Below, piece by piece: positions 41,570-52,660 of a stretch of 64,000 nt of DNA. The stretch covers positions 94,516,451 to 94,580,450 of the forward strand of contig OZ038485.1 in assembly GCA_964036315.1 (NCBI GenBank), read 5' to 3'. Both the position numbers and the translations under genes were made by a program. This DNA is from Acanthosepion esculentum (taxonomy: Eukaryota > Mollusca > Cephalopoda > Sepiida > Sepiidae). The notes under the pieces are model-generated. The model was not told the origin of the DNA. It worked only from the letters and a program-made list of their open reading frames with translations, and made no database searches. Numbering within the stretch: the first letter of the stretch is position 1; every line of letters begins with the position of its first letter.

Positions 41570-41910
41570 AGAGGATTAAAAAAAATATCTAGGAAGGTTT
41601 TTAACAGAGGACGGAAAGTGCGACACTGAAATCCGAAGGTGTGTTTGGGATAGCGAAAGATGCCTTCCAAAAGCTAAGCAAAGTATTAAGAAAAAAATTT
41701 TAATAATCATTAGAAAAAAAAAATAGAGTACTGAAATGTTACGTAATATCAGACCTCTTATATGGCAGTGAATGCTGCACAATCTCCTCACAGATGATGA
41801 AGAGACTTAAAGCAACTGCAAATGTGGTTCTACAGAAGAATGCTGAGGATACCATAGACCGAACATGTGAGAAACTTTGCACGCGAAGTTAAGGCCTCTC
41901 ATAGGCTATT
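41570..41910 (+). pseudogene. LINE reverse transcriptase C-terminal fragment (second LINE group)
   Basis: Frames on the plus strand give LTEDGKCDTEIRRCVGIAKD, AFQKLSKVLRK, VLKCYVISDLLYGSECCTIS, SQMMKRLKATANV and an LRIP/TEHV-like end. The same segment is found inverted at 43355-43775 and 10800-11170. Multiple frame changes. Confidence 0.72.
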
Positions 41911-42169
41911 TTCCCCCCAACGCTAGTAGATGATAAGTTCACCTCAGTTGCTCACTTTTACCGTACTTGACCAGGCGATATTATTTCATCAGGTGCCATT
42001 ATTATTATTATTTTTATTTCCTTTGATATCTGGCGTTTACACATTTCTTTCCGGGTCCCGCCCAGGGACCTAAGGTTAGAAATGGCATCATGACACTTTC
42101 CACTGCAAAAAAAAAAATAAAAATAAATAAATTAAAAAATAATTACATAGATAAAGCCCTTCGTAAAGT

Positions 42170-42400
42170 GTGAGCTGTACTTGTCAGAACAATTTTTTGT
42201 ATGGACTTCCAGGGATCCCTTCAATCAGCCTACTGGAATCTTTTCCAACCAGTCCAAGTGCTCCAACTACAACAGGGATTGTTGATGTTCCCATGTGCCA
42301 CATTTTTGAGATTTCTATTTCAAGGTCCTTGTATTTTGACAGCTTTTCGAATATCTTCAAAGATACATTGCAGTCTGCAGGGACTGTCATATCAATAAGG
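42170..42400 (-). pseudogene. Retroelement C-terminal fragment with IPVVVGALG motif
   Basis: The minus strand reads FEKLSKYKDLEIEISKMWHM, STIPVVVGALGLVGKDSSRL, IEGIPGSPYKK. This block (K..DLxIE..xMW, xxIPVVVGALG) is frequent at the C-terminus of non-LTR retroelement proteins in invertebrates. A second copy lies at 55470-55615 (minus). Confidence 0.65.
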
Positions 42401-42419
42401 AAGCATTTTTTTTTGTTTG

Positions 42420-42422
42420 TGG

Positions 42423-42460
<38 letters not shown>
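42420..42460. repeat. (TTA)n microsatellite
   Basis: About 13 copies of TTA. Confidence 0.95.
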
Positions 42461-42462
<2 letters not shown>

Positions 42463-42544
42463 ACTTAGAGAAGAGAGAGATTTAAGAAAATAAAAATAAA
42501 AGGTGGTATTTAACGATTTTTGACATCATGTCTGTCTTCAAGTA

Positions 42545-42795
42545 AACGTTTAAAAATCGCATCATCATGATTTACGCGGTTAGCGCATTTTGCGTCGCTC
42601 TAAACACCACTGCCCTCCATCTCTTTCTGCCTGATACTTCCCTTACAGCCTCAGTCAACGTCATTCCAGTTCACCTCTTAATATCACCAAACAAAGACTT
42701 TGGTGGTCGTCCTAGGCGCCGCTTGACCTCCACTGGGCCCAGCAGAATATCCTTATTGAAGCCGCCTCGTCGCATAGTATACAAGCATTAAAATA
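42545..42795 (-). pseudogene. LINE 3' coding end, antisense
   Basis: The minus strand reads MRRGGFNKDILLGPVEVKRR, LGRPPKSLFGDIKR, then after a stop TLTEAVREVSGRKRWRAVV. The RRxGRPPxxWxDxxKxD and DRxxWRxxV pattern is typical for the C-terminal end of L1/RTE-like reverse transcriptases. Confidence 0.65.
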
Positions 42796-43099
42796 TTTGT
42801 AAAAAAGTAAATAAAAGTCTTTGTATAACGACGCTTGTCATTGAGAAAATTGTACTGGTAATCAACGTGACAGAATGAATGAAACTCAGTCAACGTGAAT
42901 GGAATGCAACTTAAACGTGAGTAACATGATGGGGGTTAGACAGTTAGTAGTAAATCGAAAAGAGCAGTTTTTCAGGATCAGGAAGCTTGGCGTTACCGGT
43001 TTATGAAACGGCAGGGTTCATCAACGCGTACAAAAAAATCATTACACAGAAAATGTCAACTGATAACTTTATCATCTTTACAAACCTTTTGAATCGAAG

Positions 43100-43330
43100 T
43101 ATTGTCTTTATCGAATTGACGTCGGCTTTTCTACTAACATTTTTCTTCCAAGCTCTGAATATTGTTGCCACATCTAGTCTGGTGCTCCTGTTATATATTT
43201 AGAGATTCTTGATAAAATCCAAAGAATATGCAGTTTTATAGGTCCTGACCTGGCATCTCGGTTTCAACTCTTTTCTCGTTGCTGTAATGTAGCTTCCCTG
43301 TGCCATTTTTAGAAATACTTCCATGAACTT
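43100..43330 (+). pseudogene. LINE C-terminal fragment (first LINE group)
   Basis: LNIVATSSLVLLLYI overlaps the frame that reads EYCCHI-type text in related copies; then ILDKIQR.CSFIGPDLASR, FQLFSR.CNVASLCH. It ends where the fragment of another LINE begins. Confidence 0.65.
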
Positions 43331-43354
43331 TACCGCTATTGCACCTAGACTTAT

Positions 43355-43775
43355 ACGTTGTTTTCTCTGTCTCTCTCGTCTTCAATCTGTCCTGTAAATA
43401 TCAAATTTTATCTTAGCCATCTTTCCTCATTATATGCCCTGGAAATTTCAACTGTCTCTTCCTAATGCTAAGTATAATTGTCCATTTTGTTTCCGTTTTC
43501 TCTAAGACTTTGTCGTTGCTCACATTTTCGGTCCCTGGTACCATCAGCATCCTTCTGTAGAACCACATTTGCTGTTACTTCACGTCTCTTCCTCATATGT
43601 GAGGACTGATATTACATAACATTTAATTACACTTTTCTTTGCTTCATACGATTTTTTTCTTTTTCTTAATACTTTGTTTAGCTTTTGGAAGGCATCTTTT
43701 TCTATCCCAATGCGCCTTCGGATTTCAATGTCGCAATTTCCGTCCCCTGTTAAAAACTTCCCGGTTAGTTTTTAA
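43355..43775 (-). pseudogene. LINE reverse transcriptase C-terminal fragment (second LINE group)
   Basis: On the minus strand: FLTGDGNCDIEIRRRIGIEK, DAFQKLNKVLRK, VKQQQMWFYRRMLMVPGTEN, VSNDKVLEK, SIRKRQLKFPGHIMRK. It corresponds to 41570-41910 plus the continuation seen at 14601-14970, so together these fragments tile one LINE group. Confidence 0.72.
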
Positions 43776-43859
43776 TCATTTGAGTGAACCCTTTTTACCT
43801 GTCATCAGCACGGCTGATACTAACCTCCAGGGTAGTGATTCATTGCATCTTACGTTCTT

Positions 43860-44022
43860 GGTATGACGATAAACTACATCCGCGTCCTGGGTAAGACGAT
43901 AAACTACGTCCAACAACAAAGCCTCTGATCAGGAGGTTTTGAGGAGCGTGAAACCACCTCTTAATTGCTGAGGTTCCCAGGTTCACCCTGACCCGGGGTG
44001 GTAGTAGCTGTTAAGGTCCCAG

Positions 44023-44030
<8 letters not shown>
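43860..44030 (+). repeat. Family B 5' fragment with two VNTR units
   Basis: GACGATAAACTACATCCGCG, TCCTGGGTAA, GACGATAAACTACGTCC, then CAAAGCCTCTGATCAGG, GAAACCACCTCTTAATTGC, CCCGGGGTGGTAGTAGCTG and GTCCCAGCTATATATA. Confidence 0.75.

Positions 44031-44072
<42 letters not shown>
44026..44072. repeat. (AT)n microsatellite
   Basis: About 46 bp, truncating family B. Confidence 0.95.
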
Positions 44073-44077
<5 letters not shown>

Positions 44078-44099
44078 TGGAGAAAAACAAGGCGTCATT

Positions 44100-44600
44100 T
44101 GAAGCAGACGACAAGAGGATATGGGTTAACTCAGTGCACCTTCTGGGATTAGCGTATTCAGCTGACATGACATTAATTAAATCAATTCCTCCTTGCTTTG
44201 AATATTGATGCGGCAAGATCTCATCATTTTACAGTTTCTTCTTTCTCGTGGAAATCTCTTTTGGTCCTTGCTTCCCACTTAGCTTTGATCTTCAAAGATT
44301 TAAACGCAATGTCAATCGTTACTTTCTGTCTGCTTAATCCCTATTCTTTTATTGGCATAATTTTAAATTTAACTTGATTGCATGTATAGATGTGTTGTAA
44401 TACAAAGAGATGTCTGGTAATTTGGTGTTGCTTTTGTGAAAGGAAACTCTGTTGTTTAGAGCTTGGCTGATATCTATTCTTTTATTGTCCTCTCTTCTAA
44501 TTAGTGTTTTATTTCCTCATATTCTCTCACACTAAATAACAACTTGTATCTTAGTGGCTGTTTTACCTTGCTTGAGATGAAATGATTAAAAGAAACTTGA
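44100..44600 (+). pseudogene. LINE 3' end (first LINE group) with a 119-bp insertion
   Basis: The plus strand matches the C-terminal coding and 3' UTR parts at 1600-1850 and 4660-4905. CTATTCTTTTATTG occurs at 44341-44354 and 44474-44487, so 44355-44473 is likely an insertion of 119 bp with a 14-bp duplication. Confidence 0.65.
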
Positions 44601-44689
44601 AATTGCGTTTTTATAGGTCTTCAAACAAAATCTCTGGTCATTGAAGAAGATATCTGCAATCTACAGAAATGAACAGAACTACACGCACA

Positions 44690-44779
44690 CAAACACACGC
44701 ACACACACATACACACACACACACATATATTAAGCGTTTGTAGATATTCTAATACATATATATATATATTTTTTTTTTT

Positions 44780-44818
<39 letters not shown>
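44690..44818. repeat. (CA)n and (AT)n microsatellites
   Basis: CA run to 44726, AT runs at 44756-44769 and 44783-44818 with a T-run between. Confidence 0.9.
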
Positions 44819-44820
<2 letters not shown>

Positions 44821-45462
44821 TGTTCGTGGTCGCGTTCCCGGCCCCGGGGCGGCGGCGCCACATTCGTCGTTGACTTTGGTCGTCAGTGCGTATTCCCGGC
44901 CCTTTTCCCTGGTGTCAACCGCTTGCACATCGGCCGGCAAAGTTACGCGACGGAGTAGTAGGTGTCCGCCGGGTTGCGGTGGGGGTATAATTAAAAGCAA
45001 ACGACAATCTAAAAACCTGAAACACATATTGACCTCATCCAAATTTAACCAACACACAATACAAGGGGTCACAAAATGCTACAAAAATGGATGTGGTGTT
45101 CGTGCTATCATTATAGAAGGAAACTCCTACACTTTGGAAAACCTCACAATAACATTCACAATAAGAAAAAATTTAAACTGCAACTCCAAAATGTGATTTA
45201 TGCATTCAAATGCACAAAATGCAAGAAGTCATATATAGGTATCAGCCAAGTTCTAAACAACAGAGTTTCCCTTCACAAAAGCAACATCAAATTACCAGAC
45301 AACAGAAAACTCTTTGTATCACAACACATCTACACATGTAATCAAGGTAAATTTAAAATTATGCCAATATGCCAAACAGACAACTATTCTTACCTACAAA
45401 TACAAGAAAAAAACATAATAAACAAATTTAAACCCGCACAGATCATAACACGTCACGCATAA
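44819..45462 (+). pseudogene. Penelope-like element 3' coding end with GIY-YIG nuclease
   Basis: From about 44990 one frame reads KSKRQSKNLKHILTSSKFNQ, GVTKCYKNGCGVRAIIIEGN, and after a +1 shift near 45190 another reads NVIYAFKCTKCKKSYIGISQ, VLNNRVSLHKSN and a basic C-terminus KFKPAQIITRHA. VIY...YIG with NNR and H is the GIY-YIG nuclease fused to Penelope reverse transcriptases; KCTKC is the characteristic Cys pair. The RT domain is missing. The 170 bp before it (44819-44990) are strikingly GC-rich (GGCCCCGGGGCGGCGGCGCC) compared with the neighbourhood. One frameshift makes the copy inactive. Confidence 0.8.
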
Positions 45463-45599
45463 ACATAGAGCGTACACACATAATGGCCAAATTCACTGGA
45501 CGGACCCCACACGAGCATGCACGCGCGGGTATCTATGGAGAAAGAATATGTGTACACATACTGGCAAAAAACAAATAGACCAATATAGGAAGTGTGTGT

Positions 45600-45642
45600 A
45601 TGTGTGTATTTATATATATAAGTATGTATGTATGTATGTATG

Positions 45643-45714
<72 letters not shown>

Positions 45715-45760
45715 CGTGTGTATCTGTGTGTGCATGTATGTATATATACTGATTCCCTAT
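45600..45760. repeat. (GTAT)n / (AT)n / (GT)n compound microsatellite
   Basis: GTAT units at 45621-45648, AT run at 45649-45700, then GT-rich to 45735. Confidence 0.95.
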
Positions 45761-46039
45761 AATAAGATAGTATGTATGAATGGAGAGGGAACATACATGC
45801 GCATACCAGCAAAAACACACACGCAATACACAAAAATGGAAATAGATCTCAGAAAATACAGGGATCATTAAAAGATAAGAACGAAAACCTCCTTCTTCGG
45901 CCTTTCTCAGATCAATCCTTATTACTTTATTACCCCAGAAGCAAAAGAAAAACACTTTTGCGACGAGTTCAAGACAGATTACTACGAAACGACAAAGAGT
46001 TGTTAGACATCAAAAACATAAGGTAAATTACTTCCTTTT

Positions 46040-46115
46040 AATAATATGTGGAAATATCCACTCTTTGCCTGAAGAAGGTCGCGTGACCGGAAACCCGTGG
46101 AGCAAAATTATGGAA

Positions 46116-46174
<59 letters not shown>

Positions 46175-46235
46175 CCACATGATAACCAAAAACGTTTGCG
46201 GTTTTCTCTTCTTTTTAAAATATACACTTTTCTCT
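46040..46235 (+). repeat. Penelope-type 3' terminal segment with hammerhead-like core and (AT)n
   Basis: TGTGGAAATATCCACTCTTT, then CCTGAAGA (46069-46075 core), GGTC-GCGT-GACC stem II, GGAAAC and CCGTGGAGC, followed by AAAATTATGGAAAATAATA, an (AT)n run and AATCCACATGATAACC. It parallels 19920-20090 block for block. CTGANGA and GAAA are both intact here; two unpaired bases flank stem II. Confidence 0.7.
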
Positions 46236-46258
46236 CGTTCGGACAACTATAAGCGCTT

Positions 46259-46260
<2 letters not shown>

Positions 46261-46324
<64 letters not shown>
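46261..46324. repeat. (AT)n microsatellite
   Basis: About 62 bp. Confidence 0.95.
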
Positions 46325-46328
<4 letters not shown>

Positions 46329-46450
46329 ACTTGAAACATTATATTTTAGTGGATACACGTTTGTGAGTAATTGGCTTGTTTTGGGGGATTTGTGTGTATT
46401 TGTTTGTTTTTTCAGGTCTGTAGATTCGGGAATTTTAATAGACTATGTGT

Positions 46451-46560
46451 CCTCCGGCAGGGTTCGAACCTGCGTCCCACATCCTAGAGGAAACCCCTAT
46501 CTGATGCGGCGTGCTTTAGTGTTCAGCAAACTACCCTTAAACCCTTCCCGGGGGTGGGGA
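46451..46560 (-). other. tRNA-like segment (class II, pseudogene or SINE head)
   Basis: On the minus strand GCAGGTTCGAACCCTGC is a perfect T-arm/B-box (GGTTCGAACCC), preceded by a GGGGTTTCCTC variable-arm-like hairpin and TTTGCTGAACACTAAAGC in the A-box region. Acceptor ends do not pair convincingly, so a working tRNA gene is unlikely. Confidence 0.4.
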
Positions 46561-46564
46561 TCAC

Positions 46565-46720
46565 ATTTTCTTTTGGACAGGATGCAGTGGAAAGCCAAGA
46601 TCGTCCAAGTCCTTAAGAGATACGGCACATAATAGATGAAGAAGCAAGATATTCATTGCACAGAAAACTGAGTCGAATAGATGAAGTTTCACTGAAATTT
46701 GACAATACTCTAAAAAGTTT
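46565..46720 (+). pseudogene. LINE 3' coding tail (second LINE group)
   Basis: DRMQWKAKIVQVLKRYGT followed by a stop matches the end of the second LINE group (compare 47830-47880: DSELWRVMITKVLKGH). Confidence 0.5.
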
Positions 46721-46799
46721 TGCCTGAATATACCCTGCTGAAATAGGATGTCGCTAATGTGCCCGTGCTTTTTTGTACCATTAATTAAGGTAATTATTT

Positions 46800-47090
46800 C
46801 AAAATGGGGAACTACTTAAAAGATTAGTCCAAATGTCTTTGGTAATTATTTTTTTTGTTGATTAGCATTCTTTAAACTTTTCTTAGGACGCGACATGTAT
46901 CAGAATCGAAAAATATTGATTTTTTTATCGATTTAGAAGCAGTGGCCTGTTTATAATATCGATACAGGTTTGAATTGATCCCTGACTTTTACAGAGTTAT
47001 CGGGCTTAGTTGTTTTATGTACGAAAATTAACTTTTTTGTAGGCCGGGGTTGCAAAAAGATTTTTTAAATAAAGAAACGGATACTGTTAT
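46800..47090 (+). repeat. Dispersed AT-rich repeat (family E)
   Basis: Shares GATTAGCATTCTTT, CTTAG.ACG.CACATG, AGAATCG.AA.ATATTGATTT and GACTTTT.CAGA.TTAT with 51490-51640 plus 51925-52015, where a SINE splits the copy. Confidence 0.6.
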
Positions 47091-47669
47091 TTTGTGTACA
47101 TAGTATACTAGTGAGCAAACCAAAATGAGCTGACTCATTTTATAGTTTACCAAGAGAAGATTAACCAATCAGAAGACTTGAAATATTCGATCCGATGTGT
47201 ATAAAGGCGGCCATTTTGTTTTGTTTTTTTTTTCTTGTCGGAATATCTACTGCTAACCTGTCATATGAAAGACTTGAAGAACTACGCTTTCCTACTCTCT
47301 CCGAATATCCACTGCCAACCTCTGATATGGAAGACCTTAAGAATTCCTGAATAGCTGCTACTAGACATTGGTGCTGTTACATTGAACAAATTACTTCCTA
47401 AGTCGAATTGCTACATTCAAACTACATTAAACATGTTTTACAGATACATTTTTAATTAACAAAAACTTAGCAAACGTATGTATCCGTTTATCCAAAATTA
47501 TAATTATCAATAGAATACCTTAGGTTGAGTAAACTTTTTTACTAGGTGGTCGGGAAGGGGGTCTTTATATTAGTAAGATTAAAAATTAGTTTGACCCCAA
47601 AAACAATAGGCGAAAAAATTTTTAAGTAAAAAAAAAATCAGGTGAGTCACTTTTATCGAACAGCACTGT

Positions 47670-47930
47670 ACCTTGGCAAATTTGATAGTCACAGAACAGA
47701 TTGAAAGCAAGAGGGACAGTGGGAAACAACGTATTAAATACCTAGCAGACTTAAGTAAATAGATGGCGGAATAGGGTTAAGGGGAGATAGCAAAAAGACA
47801 ACATTTATTAATAGCTACAAAGGACAGTGAATTGTGGTGAGTCATGATCACCAAAGTCCTGAAGGGACACGTCACATAAGAGAAGGTAGGATGTAGAAAA
47901 CACAACTCGATTCGTTTTGGTTATGATTTA
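47670..47930 (+). pseudogene. LINE 3' coding end (second LINE group)
   Basis: LIVTEQIESKRDSGKQRIKY, LADLSKWMAE, a stop, then ATKDSELWRVMITKVLKGHV. Same end as 14800-14960 and 46575-46625. Stops present. Confidence 0.65.
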
Positions 47931-48498
47931 TACGGGTCAGTAATGTGGAATCATATGAAAAAGAGGTTGAATAAAATATAACATTTTTTTTCTATAATTT
48001 ATCTTATCTCACCTGATCATTTTCGCTGGTCATGGTCGCTGTGTACGTCTTCCACGGTCAAATTCACGCAACGACGCCGTGTATTTAAGTTTCGTGACTA
48101 GTTAACGTGCATTTGCTGCTTTCAGTTATGCACGTTACTGGAGTATTCTTTAAGCGTGCTATCTCTAACTTTAAATTTGAAACCACGTTACTGAATGTAC
48201 TACAGAAAGAATGGATTCTAAGATTTCGAAAGATTGGCCTCTCAACTTCGCTCTCCAGTGTCTTAATTACTAAGCTGCACTTCTTTAGATCATAGACAGA
48301 TGTATCAGTTTAAAGCGGGAAAGAAAGCCTCTTAATGCCTGTATGGCGTGCTAGATAAATAAAATATTCTGTAAAACGAAAATCGTGTTCCCAAAAGGCC
48401 CCAAAATCCCTATTATCTCCATCCATCGGGATGAATTTATCAGATGATATCAAATACGCCTGCTTGATAAAGTATAATAGCAGAACTGATAAAATATC

Positions 48499-48500
<2 letters not shown>
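47931..48500. other. Unassigned spacer
   Basis: No recognised gene. Confidence 0.3.

Positions 48501-48506
<6 letters not shown>

Positions 48507-48572
<66 letters not shown>
48507..48572. repeat. (AT)n microsatellite
   Basis: About 65 bp. Confidence 0.95.
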
Positions 48573-48575
<3 letters not shown>

Positions 48576-48789
48576 TGTGTACTCTGACTTAAAACCATTA
48601 ACCTAAAATCTATCCATGTGTAATCCTTTCAACGACATAGACTCAAAGAACAGACTTGATATTTCAGAGGATCGCATAGGCTTACTCGAAGCGAAAACTC
48701 GAAACTTTGCTTTTCGATAACAGATTCAAACATGTACATCTTCATAATTTTGACTTAAAATTTTTTATTCACATTTGTTTCTTTCAAGC

Positions 48790-49075
48790 GAGGGCACGTC
48801 AAAGACATGGTTCGCCTATCATCCGGTTCACACTCCTCTCCGGACTTTTAAACAAAAATAGAGGTTTACCCCTTGTTTCCTGTTTAGGGGCATTTTTCCG
48901 GTTCCTTATAAAATCTACTTGAATTCTATAATTTTAATGTCTCTGCCTAAATTCTGAAATTTTATTTATTATTTTTTTCTTTAATAGAACTAGACAGCTT
49001 CGACTATCGTCCGGTTCATGCTCCTCCCAGGCCTTTTGAATAGTAGTAGAGCTTTATCCCTTGTTCCCTGTCTAG
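48790..49075. repeat. Two diverged direct repeats, about 194-bp apart
   Basis: TATCATCCGGTTCACACTCC at 48818 and TATCGTCCGGTTCATGCTCC at 49012, each followed by a TAGAGGTTTACCCCTTGTTT-like block. Confidence 0.6.
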
Positions 49076-49835
49076 GATTGGGTTCAGGCAGCAAGGCCTC
49101 TGATCGGGAGATCGGATGTTTTGAAGAGCGTGGAACTACTTCTTAAATGCTATTGTTCCCAGGTTCTCCTTGACCCGAGGTGGTAGCACTTTTTAGAGTC
49201 CCAGCTATGGGCAAATAGTGAGCCCCCGAACAAAAATCAACAGTGCATTTTTATAATAAAATGACCAACAATACATTTTTTATAGCAAAATGACAATTAA
49301 TGCAACACTAAAAATATATATAAAAAACACATTTTTATAGTAGAATTGCCATCAATACATTTTATGATCTACAAGATATATATGTAAAAACCATAGCTTT
49401 ACTCTGAAGGTATACAATTATGTACAAATTAACTGAAGTTGAAAGCATAAAATTCCGTACAAAATATTTAGGTTTCGGAATTAAATAACCCACAGAGGTG
49501 TTGATATGCCATTAAACAAAATCAACCAACCAACATGAAAGAACTCATTCATGAGATTAATCTAAATAATATCCTACAATTTCTTAAAGAAATCAACCTG
49601 TAATCCAAAATATAACTTCAACAAAAAACATAAACATAAAAAATACATATCACCGCCTCTAATAATTATGTCCACAAACATGTATATGCACAAAAGCTGA
49701 GTATCATCTACCATGTATTCAATTGTGAAAGCAGAATAACATATATCATATTTTTATTACTTCAAAGGCATTAAAAGAGCCATAGGGAGTTGATATGCCG
49801 TTAAACAAGCCAAACAAACAATCTACTAACAACAC
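49075..49835 (+). repeat. Family B dispersed repeat, near full length
   Basis: Order: GGCAGCAAGGCCTCTGATCG, GGAACTACTTCTTAAATGC, CCGAGGTGGTAGCAC, four ~30-bp ACATTTTTATAGTAxAATGxC units, GGAATTAAATAACCCACAGA, TTGATATGCCATTAAACAAA, then the distal block AAGCTGAGTATCATCTACCA and TATGCCGTTAAACAAGCC. Compare 31115-31870 and 29300-29990 (minus). Confidence 0.78.
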
Positions 49836-50430
49836 AGTGCCATTCGCATATCTTATGTTATTAAGATTATTATCTACCAATAGTAAATCCTAGCATGTCA
49901 TCTGTAAACCGACAACGAGAGCTTCACACAGCTTTCCACTGACCGGGCAATGACTACCCCACGTCGCGTCTCCAATCTCATTCTTATCAGCATGTACTAA
50001 AACTAGAAAAGGTTCTGTTATTATTAAAATGCATCTCTTAATATTAGGATTATTTTGTGGGTGGCTTCTTTCTCTATTTCAGTGTGATTTCGTATTTTTC
50101 TGTCACATATTCTATCCTCTGTTGCGACACTAACCAAATAATTAAATTTCTGTACTTGTTCGGTTTTAATCTCCCTAATACATAGCTTTATCTTTGTTTT
50201 GTTTTTCCCCAATTTATCATATCTTTAAGTAGCCCTGGCGAAGCACATACTATGCAGCTAAGAAAAAGAACGTTTGCATTGACTTAATGATCCCGACTAC
50301 GGTCGACTCCTTAGAGTAGTTAGTCCTTTCTTCTTACTTTCCTTTAATATACAATCACAGGGTCCTTTCAGTTTTATTTCTGAGTCTACCATCAATGCAG
50401 TGTCATTCGTGTATAGATATTTATATTTGC
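49836..50430. other. Unassigned spacer, possible LINE trace
   Basis: The minus strand at 50030-50200 reads KIKLCIREIKTEQVQKFNYL, VSVATEDRICDRKIRNHTEI, which resembles the linker region of the second LINE group upstream of the 41570-type block. The call is weak. Confidence 0.4.
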
Positions 50431-50432
50431 TT

Positions 50433-51085
50433 CGTCTCCCTACTGAAATGTGATGTGACACAAGGTCGGGTTTATTGGGGGAAACCTGAGCGCGTGCACC
50501 CAGACCAAGGACAAAACTTCCCCGAGCTCCAGCAAACGACGGTTGCGCTGGCGTTTGTGGCGAACACCGATTCCTCTCTATAGTGCTATGAGAAGGTGCA
50601 GCCTCGGGCAGCTGTTCCCCTGGGCCGGGCAACTCGTAGAATTATTTTTCTCAATTGCGCTTCTGCCCTCCAACAGAGTCACAACTGAGTCGCACTCGGC
50701 CCGAAGACAGAGACACAACTGAGAGATGATAAACCGTACCCGGCATGTGCCAGGTAAGAAGTATGTAAATGTAGATATTTACCTCGTCTCCCCACTGAAA
50801 TGAGATATGGCACAAGTTCGGGTTTATTGTGGGGAACCGGAGAGCGTACACCCGAGCCAAGGACAAAAATTCCCCGAGCCTCTGCAATCGTCGGTTGCGC
50901 TGGCCTCGGTGGCGAGCACTGATCGCTCTCTCTCTCTAGTGCAAGGAGAGAGTGCAGACTCAGACACCTGTTCCCCAAGGCTGGTTACCTGAAAGTATAG
51001 TTTTCCTCAGTTGCGTCTCTGTCCTCCGACGAAGCTGCAACTGGGTCGTACTCTGCCCGAAGACAGAGACGCAACTGTCATTCGC
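50433..51085 (+). repeat. Two tandem units of a ~351-bp repeat (family D-like)
   Basis: CGTCTCCC(T/C)ACTGAAATG starts at 50433 and 50784. Shared blocks: CACAAG(G)TCGGGTTTATTG, GACCAAGGACAAAA / GAGCCAAGGACAAAA, TTCCCCGAGC, CGGTTGCGCTGGC, and GCCCGAAGACAGAGAC. Confidence 0.75.
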
Positions 51086-51489
51086 GTATAATGCGTTGCC
51101 ATGATTTCGCCTGCTAGTTGTAAAATTCCGGTGTGTCATCTATTTCTCTTGGGACCGTCTCGCCGTATAGGCTAATTAAATCCGATGAGAAAACACATCC
51201 TTGTCTTACTCACGTTTTCTTTTTTTATATATATAGTATGCAGACTGCTTTGCTAACAGGACCTGGTAATGCAGCGATAAAAAAAATTTATGGGGAGACA
51301 TTGTAGGAAATGGCATTTAACCAAAAAATGGTTGGTCTGTTTGACAACATAGAAAATTTGAAACTCCAGACATTGAAATAACCATCTACTGAGCAACAGA
51401 AATGGATTGCGTGTTATCAGATTGAAAAAAACATCTGCCTGCTTCATAGATATTTATTGAATATAATGGGACTACTTAAATATAGTGGT

Positions 51490-51640
51490 CGATTCTTTAG
51501 AAAAAATAGGGAAAATTTGGTGGGGTGATAATTTTTGGAGATTAGCATTCTTTCCAACTTTCTTAGACAACGACACATGGGAGAATCGGAAGATATTGAT
51601 TTGTTATCGAAGGGAAGTCCTGTTTACAACATCGATTCAG
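51490..51640 (+). repeat. Family E repeat, left part (split by a SINE)
   Basis: Homologous to 46830-46970. The continuation is at 51925-52015. Confidence 0.6.
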
Positions 51641-51910
51641 TACAGTGGAGTAAGAGGCTCGGATTGAGGAATAGGAGAGCCGAGTTCGAATTCCAGTCGA
51701 ATTCATTACATTCACTTAGGTGCTAATACCCTTGGGAAAGGTATGAATCCTCTTCTTCTTCCCCCAGCTATGAGTAAATAGCAGGACAGACCGGGTTCTA
51801 CAGCTTTGGATAGCAACTGGTCTACCGAAATGGCAACCTACTGCGGTCAGTCATGTATCGTTCGATACATGATCGCCTAAGCGTGTATCACGCATGGCAC
51901 ATAACTGAAT
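51641..51910 (+). mobile_element. tRNA-derived SINE (family A), full length
   Basis: Begins TACAGTGGAGTAAGAGG, B-box GAGTTCGAATTCC, body with CATTCACTTAGGTGCTAATA, and ends GCCTAAGCGTGTATCACGCA, TGGCACATAACTGA. It interrupts a family E copy, so it is younger than that repeat. Confidence 0.85.
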
Positions 51911-52024
51911 CAAGTAAATGCTTGACTTTTGCAGAATTATTGAGCTTAGCTGCTTTATATATGTAAACAAACATTTTGGGAGCGCAGTGAAACAAAACGA
52001 TTTCTTTGAAATAAAGAACAAACG

Positions 52025-52027
<3 letters not shown>

Positions 52028-52096
<69 letters not shown>

Positions 52097-52106
52097 GAAT
52101 ACACGG

Positions 52107-52149
<43 letters not shown>

Positions 52150-52160
52150 GAATAGAGTGT

Positions 52161-52210
<50 letters not shown>

Positions 52211-52220
52211 GAATACACGG

Positions 52221-52277
<57 letters not shown>

Positions 52278-52290
52278 TTAACGGACTGGA

Positions 52291-52375
<85 letters not shown>

Positions 52376-52386
52376 GAATAGAGTGT

Positions 52387-52428
<42 letters not shown>

Positions 52429-52438
52429 GAATACACGG

Positions 52439-52493
<55 letters not shown>

Positions 52494-52517
52494 GAATAGA
52501 GTGTGATAGATAGATAA

Positions 52518-52574
<57 letters not shown>

Positions 52575-52584
52575 GAATACACGG

Positions 52585-52657
<73 letters not shown>

Positions 52658-52660
52658 TGG
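52028..52660. repeat. Large composite (GATA)n array
   Basis: GATA blocks alternate with two spacers, ATGAATACACGGAGATA and ATGAATAGAGTGTGATA, in regular order, plus one ATTAACGGACTGGAATA spacer. The long Tyr/Leu/Ser/Ile frame across it on the minus strand is an artefact of the tetranucleotide repeat. Confidence 0.95.
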
